Source: Periplaneta americana | Lineage: Eukaryota; Arthropoda; Insecta; Blattodea; Blattidae | Length of the DNA stretch: 64,000 bases | Direction of reading: 5' to 3' | Assembly (NCBI RefSeq): GCF_040183065.1 | Contig: NC_091123.1 | Coordinates: 7,936,001-8,000,000 of the forward strand | Part shown: piece after piece, positions 58,282-64,000 of the stretch | Position numbering within the stretch: position 1 is the stretch's first letter | How the letters are laid out: each line of letters opens with the position of its first letter | The notes under the pieces: generated by a model | The model's input: the letters and a program-made list of their open reading frames with translations, nothing else | The model's database searches: none | What the model was told of the DNA's origin: nothing | Program-made: the position numbers and the translations under genes

Positions 58282-59411
58282 ATAAAGAAAGAGCCTTGTG
58301 AATTCCGATGTTTTTATAGCCTAATGTGGGCCTAAACTTCAGTAAATTATTTATTTTGCTCGTAACCTTAGGAAATTATTCTCAATATCCAGGCCGCAAC
58401 AATAGGAAAATATTGACCACTGCCTCCTTGAATGTCAATGTCGTTAGGATGAATGGAAATCTTATCCGTATTTTTAATGACCCTCTTCTCTGTGTACACG
58501 GAACCAGGACATTACTTCATCAGGATGGAGGCCGCACTTAACGTTTATCCACCTTAAAATGTATCGTCCTTGGACATGTCTATACATTTGACAGAATTTA
58601 AATGAAAATACTATCCAATAGCATAATAATGGCGAAAACTAAAAACAAATTACGACTATTATATTGTTGAATCGACATACAATTTATATCTAATCTCTCT
58701 TCTGATTTTTTGCCGGAGGATATTCCATCAGTCTACTTGTAAAAATAATTGAATATTGAAAGTCGTTATTCGGCTGTTTCACAAAGCGTATCCAGGATAC
58801 CAGTTCGCTTCAATCTATCGATCGGAAGTGGAGTTAGGAAAGAGTAATAAATTAGTCATTGGAGCAGCTCTTGTATTCTTCGCCATCTTCAGATTTATGG
58901 GCGTAACTGCCAGTGACGCAACGCAATCACCGGAAGATGTTTTTTCATGAAACTCTCGTGAACATGACGCACTAGAATGGCCTTTTCAAGAGCCAGAGCG
59001 TGGAGTTTTTGTACTCGAGCGACGCACGGTACTTTTTATCTGTTTAGAGCTCCTTTCATCAAACAAAATTCACTCTTGTTGAGTCGGCAGACTAATTGGC
59101 TCTCTTAAGCGCCAAGCACAACGCTGCATGTCATCAAACAGCCTTACAGTATTTCAGGAGGTAAGTCCATGTAGATCCGGCTAATGATAGGTCTACGTCA
59201 GAAGAAAACGAGATCTTTAAAATATATAATTGTTTATGTATCTGTTTATTTTATTATCACAACAGTCATTTCATTTTCCTTTATTTTCTTACTTTTCTTC
59301 TTTCTTCTCATTATTATTACTTCATTTCTTTCTTTCTTTCTTTATTTGCTTCTTCATTTTTAATCTTCTCTTCGTTGTTTTCCCATAATAGTCCTTACTT
59401 TGTATTTACAA
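58282..59411. other. No gene seen
   Basis: Frames at 58326-58541 and 58756-58950 (plus) are unrecognised. A TTTC-rich patch lies at about 59280-59350. Confidence 0.4.

Positions 59412-59463
<52 letters not shown>
59412..59463. repeat. (ATT)n microsatellite
   Basis: About 17 ATT units. Confidence 0.95.
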
Positions 59464-59611
59464 TTGTTATTGTTACAATTGGAAGTAATTCCAATAGATT
59501 TTACAGCAGATTCAGAATTCTTCCGCCGAGGTAGCTCAATTAATTAGCATAGCGCTGGGGTGGAGCAACGAAATTATGATGCAATTTTTAGACATAGAAT
59601 ATCCACCAGAG

Positions 59612-59838
59612 CCACTGGCGTAGCTCAGGCGATAGCGCGTTTGCCTGCTGATCATGAGTTACGCTCGGGCGTGGGCTGATTACCTGGTTGGTTTTTTCAA
59701 AGACTTCCCCTAACCGTAAGGCGAATGTCAGGTAATCTATAGTGAATCCTCGGCCTCATCTTGTCAAATACCATCTCGCTCTCACCAATTCAATCGACAT
59801 TAAATAACACAAAATAGTTGATACAGTGTCGTTAAATA
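59612..59838 (+). mobile_element. SINE2, B box partly deleted
   Basis: The head GGCGTAGCTCAGGCGATAGC is intact. The segment after GCTCGGGCGTGGG jumps straight to CTGATTACCTGGTTGG, so most of the B box is lost. The 3' domain (GTTGATACAGTGTCGTTAAA) is shared with the start of R4 copy 2. A tRNA-like stretch CCGAGGTAGCTCAATTAATT at 59525 may be part of another SINE. Confidence 0.85.
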
Positions 59839-60450
59839 ACCAATCCACTACTGTGAAGTAACGGTTAGCAGCTCGGTTTCAAATCTTGGTTAAGATTTTT
59901 TTCGAGGTTTTCCCTCAACCAATTGAAGCAGAATTGATTAGTAATTTTCGGCCTTGGACCTCGGACTCATTTCACTGTCATAATTACACTTCCTATCTTT
60001 CATCTTCTCCATTTCTTACCACATTTTGGGTTTGTGTCTCATGTAGAGTCACCTCTTCCAGCCGCCGAACTTGGACCCAGTGGTATGTGGCCAATAGTTG
60101 TTGGTGGTAGTGCTACGCACCGTGGCTTTCCCCTGGGGCTCATGGTAGTTCGTGAGACTGAGGTTGAGAGACCGCACTGATGCCTTCATGGAAAGGTAAA
60201 AGGGATTCTGCAAGCTGTAGAGGAGTTTGGAGGCGGCACATAGAGGAATCTCTAGTGTGGGAGGCCTAGGGAATGCACATTATTCCATCCCGGGTAGTAC
60301 ATTGGGCTCACCTAAGCGGCCTACATGCGAGGCAGCCCCATCTCGTGCCTCTCCCCGCAAGGAAGACTAATGAAATGTAACAGACATAGAACATCATTTA
60401 GAGATTATATACTGGGTAAGGAACCGAGTTCAAATGAAAATGACTGATTA
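59815..60450 (+). repeat. Composite repeat R4, copy 2
   Basis: Collinear with 13482-14118 over about 636 bp with few differences. It begins inside the SINE2 3' domain, includes the same head-deleted SINE1-like stretch and the same 3' body. The two copies are 46 kb apart in the same orientation. Confidence 0.87.
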
Positions 60451-60519
60451 AAGTCAAAAGGTTAACTTCGGCAACTCTTTGGTAAGCTATGCTCTCTATC
60501 CCCCTGAGTCCTGAGCGTA

Positions 60520-60599
60520 TAGTACACTATACTATACTTCGTACATGATTATGATATAAGATGTATGTGCAGAGACCCGAAGTATAGTGTAATATACCT
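60520..60599. repeat. Short imperfect inverted repeat
   Basis: ACTATACTATACTTCG near 60527 and CGAAGTATAGTGTAATAT near 60580 can pair into a hairpin with a loop of about 35 bases. Function unknown. Confidence 0.5.
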
Positions 60600-60860
60600 G
60601 CATTTGTGTCCTAACTGCAACCTGCAGAAATTTCTTCAGCATTTTTCCTCATTGCAGTGACATAAAAACAGCATCGGTAAATAAAACAAAAGAGTACGAT
60701 CGTCTATAAAAAAAATAGATTATAAGAACATTTACAAACGATTAAAACGTATTAAAAAGTAGCCTATAGAGTCTGTCATCTTCATGACGCCATTTTGTTA
60801 TGTTGTGGAGTTTTTTTATTTCTGCAGCTTCCTTCCTCCCAACAAAACACAATTTTTATC

Positions 60861-61235
60861 TGTTTATGCGTTCGCTCGTGTGCATGTGTGTCGCCATGGC
60901 AACGAAGACTTTAAGTCACGTTGTACCATTACATCACTAATGAAACTGTGGGGATGTTCCAAAAGTCGTTCCCTTTGTCAAGCTTTTGATGCAAACGTTT
61001 ACACAGGCAGGAAATCGACTTGGAATTGCGTTCTGATTGAATTATTGAGCTGGAGGAAGCGCATAGTAATCCCACATGAACTGCGACACAACACGCACTT
61101 CTTTACTGCGGTAATAAAGCTGTAGGTACTTGAATAATGACTATAAAAGAAACCGAAGTGCTCTGTGGATGCCTGCCCCACAACTCCAATATCATTTTAA
61201 CTCGAGGCATCGACACACGAGCGAACGCATAAACA
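60861..61235. repeat. Perfect 22-bp inverted repeat spanning 375 bp
   Basis: 60861-60882 (starting TGTTTATGCGTTCGCTCG) is exactly complementary to 61214-61235. Similarity does not extend far on either side, so this may be a decayed MITE or subterminal repeats. Overlapping frames on both strands (60784-61125 plus, 60999-61181 minus) are unrecognised. Confidence 0.65.
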
Positions 61236-61349
61236 TCCTTTTAGTAAGAAATAGTAAGGTGGCAGAGTTACACACTGAAGCAATTACCCATCCTCCGTAC
61301 AGTTCCAAGCTGGGTACATGGGAATATAGTATGAATTACACATCATCCC

Positions 61350-61500
61350 TATTAGTAGCCTTAGTAGCTCAGTTGGCATTGCATTGGCTTAAGGATCCGA
61401 GTTCAAATCCCTATGATGACAGAGTTGCCAATGTTGTGAGGTTTTTCTCGGAGTTATTCCATTTGTCCTCTTCGTTCCATCAATACTTCCTCCACAATTC
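61350..61500 (+). mobile_element. tRNA-derived SINE-like element (fourth type)
   Basis: Head TAGTAGCTCAGTTGGCATTG (A box) and GAGTTCAAATCCC (B box), then GTGAGGTTTTTCTCGGAGTT, which recalls the GAGGTTTTCC body of SINE1 and SINE2. No shared 3' domain is present. It ends in CCTCTTCGTTCCATC-like sequence. Confidence 0.6.
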
Positions 61501-61809
61501 CCCTTTAATTATCATCTCCGTTTTTTTTTCATTCATAATATGCTAAAGAGTGTCCCTTAAATGGACTGTTATTTATTTATTTATTATTTATTTCTATTTA
61601 TTCATTTAGTTATTCACTCACTTTTTTACTTCGTTATTTATTTATTTATGTCACAATATACTGTATAGTTCGCCCATAGCACATTTTCTTTTTAGTTTTT
61701 TAAACACAAATTTAGACGGATACATAATTGTCTTCTTGTAACGACGGACCTTCACCTGAGACAACACAGGAATCACATTGAAAAAAAAATAAATGTCCAA
61801 GCCGTATGA

Positions 61810-62202
61810 CCACAGTCTAGTATATAGTCACGAAGCTTTAGTTTATGAGGGTGCTAGGAACAATATACTGTGCAGTACTATTCGCATTGTCTGTAATCCC
61901 GGGTTCGATTCCCGGTCGGGGCAAGTTGCCTGGTTGAGGTTTTTTCTGGGGTTTTTCCCTCAACACAATATGAGCAAATGCTGGATAGCTTTCGGTGTTG
62001 GACCCTGGACTCGTTTCACCGGCATTATCACCTTCATCTGATTCAGACGCTAAATAACCTTAGATGTTGACAAAGCGTCGTAAAATAGCCTACTAAATTA
62101 AATTGTCTGTAATGAGGCGATAGTAGCGATCCGAGTGGTTAGCAACTATCTATGGATGCATATTTACTACGTATTGAGCTTCGTGACTGTATATGACTAT
62201 GG
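61810..62202. mobile_element. MITE family M1 copy carrying a SINE1
   Basis: The left end CCACAGTCTAGTATATAGTC and a decayed right end (CTTCGTGACTGTATATGACT, then ATGG) match the element at 54264-54445. The interior AATGAGGCGATAGTAGCGAT resumes after the SINE1 insertion. Without SINE1 and one target copy it is about 177 bp. Confidence 0.88.
61898..62101 (+). mobile_element. SINE1, 5'-truncated at the B box, 12-bp target duplication
   Basis: Starts at CCCGGGTTCGATTCCCGG, so the A box is missing, and is complete to the 3' end. The direct repeat ATTGTCTGTAAT lies at 61886-61897 and 62102-62113. The truncation shows insertion by incomplete target-primed reverse transcription into the M1 MITE. Confidence 0.93.
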
Positions 62203-62954
62203 CTTCTATCCAACGTTCCTTACTGTCAAGAGAGCAACCCTAAATAAACACCCCATTATAAATCATCGGATTGTAGCTTCTCCATCGTTTCAGTTTTGAA
62301 GACAAGAGTAACCAACAACAGTTATAAAGCCAACAATACAACCACACAGAGAGATAGCCAAAAGCACTGAACCGCCGAAACAGCGCTGAAAAGACGTATT
62401 GTTTGGTAACGTCAGATTGCTCAGAAAAATAAAATAAAATTCATTATTACTTGTAATAAAATATATTTGATTGAAAAATTAACGTACTCTTTCTTTCTTA
62501 ATTAAGAGCCCCAGAATAACCTACATTAAAAAAAAAAAAAAGAAAAAGAAAAACATGCATATACTCCATTCTATCTTAGGTTTGCATTTGTTACTATATT
62601 CAGCACCAGCCCCCAAAGAGTACTGTACTTTTTATGTTCAATTTTTTTTGTTGCTTTTGGGATATTATTTTTATATTAAAAATTAAATCCCATATACATA
62701 TCAGTGATTATAGGAATTCGAAAATAAACACAACATTAACGAAGTGTATATGTGAAGCTACCCAAAAGAACCGGAAATAATCAATATGAACGGATATTGC
62801 GTATTAATACATTGTAATAACAAGGTCTTTATATAGACGCTGCTGTACCGTAATATACACTTAAATAATATAAGGAATTTCACTATTTCATTCTGTTTTC
62901 TGCACAAAGAAATATTGCAACGTATCAGATATTGTATAATATTGTGAACTACAT
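62203..62954. other. No gene seen (upstream of U1-70K)
   Basis: AT-rich with an A-rich run at about 62528-62545. The U1-70K promoter presumably lies near its right end, but no TATA box or initiator could be fixed. Confidence 0.4.
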
Positions 62955-63005
62955 TTCGCGGAAGCGTCGGATGTCGGATTGCCTTGCGTGGTATCTTGAA
63001 TGAAG
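62955..63005 (+). other. Candidate 5' non-coding leader exon of U1-70K
   Basis: A locally GC-richer stretch (GCGGAAGCGTCGGATGTCGG) ends in GAAG|GTCAGT, a good splice donor at 63005/63006, only 131 bp before the acceptor at 63136. Start site unknown. It is inferred from spacing and splice signals only. Confidence 0.45.
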
Positions 63006-63136
63006 GTCAGTGGAATGTTTTTGAGTGTATTAAATGTTGAAGAAATTCGTATTTTAGGGTATTTGTACTATCGCCAATAGTAAAGTATGGTTATGTAGCA
63101 ACGTTTAATCTCGCTTAATCTTTGTTTTTGTCGCAG

Positions 63137-63170
63137 ATATCAACAAAGGGAGAGAGACAAGCAAGTCAAT
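63137..63170 (+). other. 5' UTR part of the U1-70K first coding exon
   Basis: A pyrimidine-rich tract followed by TTTGTTTTTGTCGCAG gives an acceptor ending at 63136. The 34 bases to the ATG contain no upstream ATG. The initiator context is AAT-ATG, with A at -3. Confidence 0.7.
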
Positions 63171-63314
63171 ATGACCCAGTTTCTCCCACCCAATTTACTA
63201 GCCCTTTTCGCCCCACGCGATCCTGTCCCATATCTTCCTCCACCCGACAAATTACCACATGAAAAGAAGAATCGTGGATATGTTGGTGTTGGAAATTTTC
63301 TGCAATACTTCGAG
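63171..63314 (+). CDS. snRNP-U1-70K: U1 small nuclear ribonucleoprotein 70 kDa, first coding exon
   Basis: 48 codons beginning [20 protein letters not shown], then [20 protein letters not shown] and GNFLQYFE, ending in phase 0 at GAG|GTAAAT (GT at 63315). The start [18 protein letters not shown] and the PPxxKLPHEK block are the near-invariant N-terminus of U1-70K. This segment contacts the Sm core and U1C in the U1 snRNP, which recognises 5' splice sites in the nucleus. The RRM, which binds U1 stem-loop I, and the Arg-rich tail lie on exons beyond the window. The intron after codon 48 is longer than 686 bp. The [15 protein letters not shown] end is less conserved. This is the most secure gene in the window. 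Confidence 0.96.
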
Positions 63315-64000
63315 GTAAATTTGTATGTTAAGTAACTGAGATTTTTATAATTGTGTTCCAATTTCGGTTTAATTTCTTATAGCGTTAGACTATGGTAGTA
63401 AGATGCATAATGGGTCTAGTCGGTCTTACATGTAATATGTAAATAAGGTATTTTTCCAGAAAAGCTACACCAAAGGAGGCATAATTTTCTTTTACTTCAG
63501 TGGATTCTGTTAGATTTAGGCTATATCATGATAATTACATGGTTTTAGTTTACTGCCACAAATTAAAAATCATACCTGTATATCCTAATGCACTGTTGTA
63601 CCCCTCCCTTAATTGTTACTAATTATTTGCGTAACACGAGAGAGGTCCAGGATCAGTTTCCCTAGTGTAGCTGTATTGCGTCCTGAACCTCTCGACTGTT
63701 TTATTTGTAACGTGGGGGGTGGGGGCTAAAACAGTGCATTAGAAATTAGGCCTACATGTAAGTATCGGTATGAAACAATTTTTGGGATTTTTATGGTGAA
63801 AGTATTTGTGACTGCAAACTAAAACAACGTGTTTGTCACTATACCCTACATATATTTCACAGAATCCAGTAAAGCAAAAGAAAATTGTTCCTCTATTGGT
63901 GTAGCTTCTCAGGAGAATGACCATATAGTAGTAATCTGCAAGCTAGCCATATTCTGTATTACATGTTACATATTAGGCTTATATAAAGTTTTAACGAGCT
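63315..64000 (+). other. U1-70K intron 1 (partial)
   Basis: AT-rich sequence after the donor at 63315. The expected next exon (DPxD.. followed by TRxERxERR-type residues) is not found before the window ends. A G-rich run (GGGGGGTGGGGGC, about 63713) is the only notable feature. Confidence 0.8.

Noticed and set aside
59525-59575. Functional tRNA at CCGAGGTAGCTCAATTAATT
   Set aside because: Only a D-arm-like half is present; no anticodon or T arm follows, so it is a SINE or tRNA fragment.

Overview
This is a repeat-dominated animal genome window with two partial protein-coding genes, both on the + strand. I see nothing bacterial or organellar. The last gene is the first coding exon of the splicing factor U1-70K, with an insect-like sequence. 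The reverse-transcriptase tails and tRNA-derived SINEs resemble, from memory and unverified, those that fill cockroach (Blattodea, Periplaneta-like) genomes. AT-rich intergenic and intronic DNA, many (ATT)n arrays and a very long intron fit a large insect genome.

Gene 1 (965-40759): two GC-rich islands look like consecutive exons of one gene. The first (965-1205) ends at AAG|GTAAGG in phase 1. The second (40590-40759) follows TTGTTGCAG, restores the same frame and ends in TAG. The inferred intron is 39.4 kb. It is packed with transposons and is bracketed by a 1.75-kb polypyrimidine tract right after the donor and a 0.9-kb polypurine tract near 35 kb. The protein tail is Pro/Ser/Thr/Ala-rich and I do not recognise the family.

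Gene 2 (63137-64000 and beyond): the 5' end of U1-70K, with codons 1-48 in one exon, an acceptor before the ATG and a plausible short non-coding leader exon at about 62955-63005.

The rest is mobile DNA. Names used here are local. LINE-A (seven fragments) and LINE-B (four) are 5'-truncated non-LTR retrotransposons. SINE1, SINE2 and SINE3 have different tRNA-like heads but a shared 3' domain. There are also a hAT element with an 8-bp target duplication, a pogo-like element with TA duplication, a foldback element with TTA duplication, several terminal-inverted-repeat MITEs, a Penelope-like GIY-YIG fragment, a jockey/CR1-like RT fragment, a Crypton-like scrap and Tc1/mariner-type transposase scraps. 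Nested insertions with clean target duplications give relative ages: SINE in foldback in LINE-B, SINE1 in a MITE, and SINE1 in the LINE-A tail.

The most interesting observations are the complementary tracts that could pair across the 39-kb intron, a SINE2+LINE-A chimera flanked by one target duplication, and the common 3' module of three SINE families. No CRISPR array, operon, complete functional transposon or complete gene is present.
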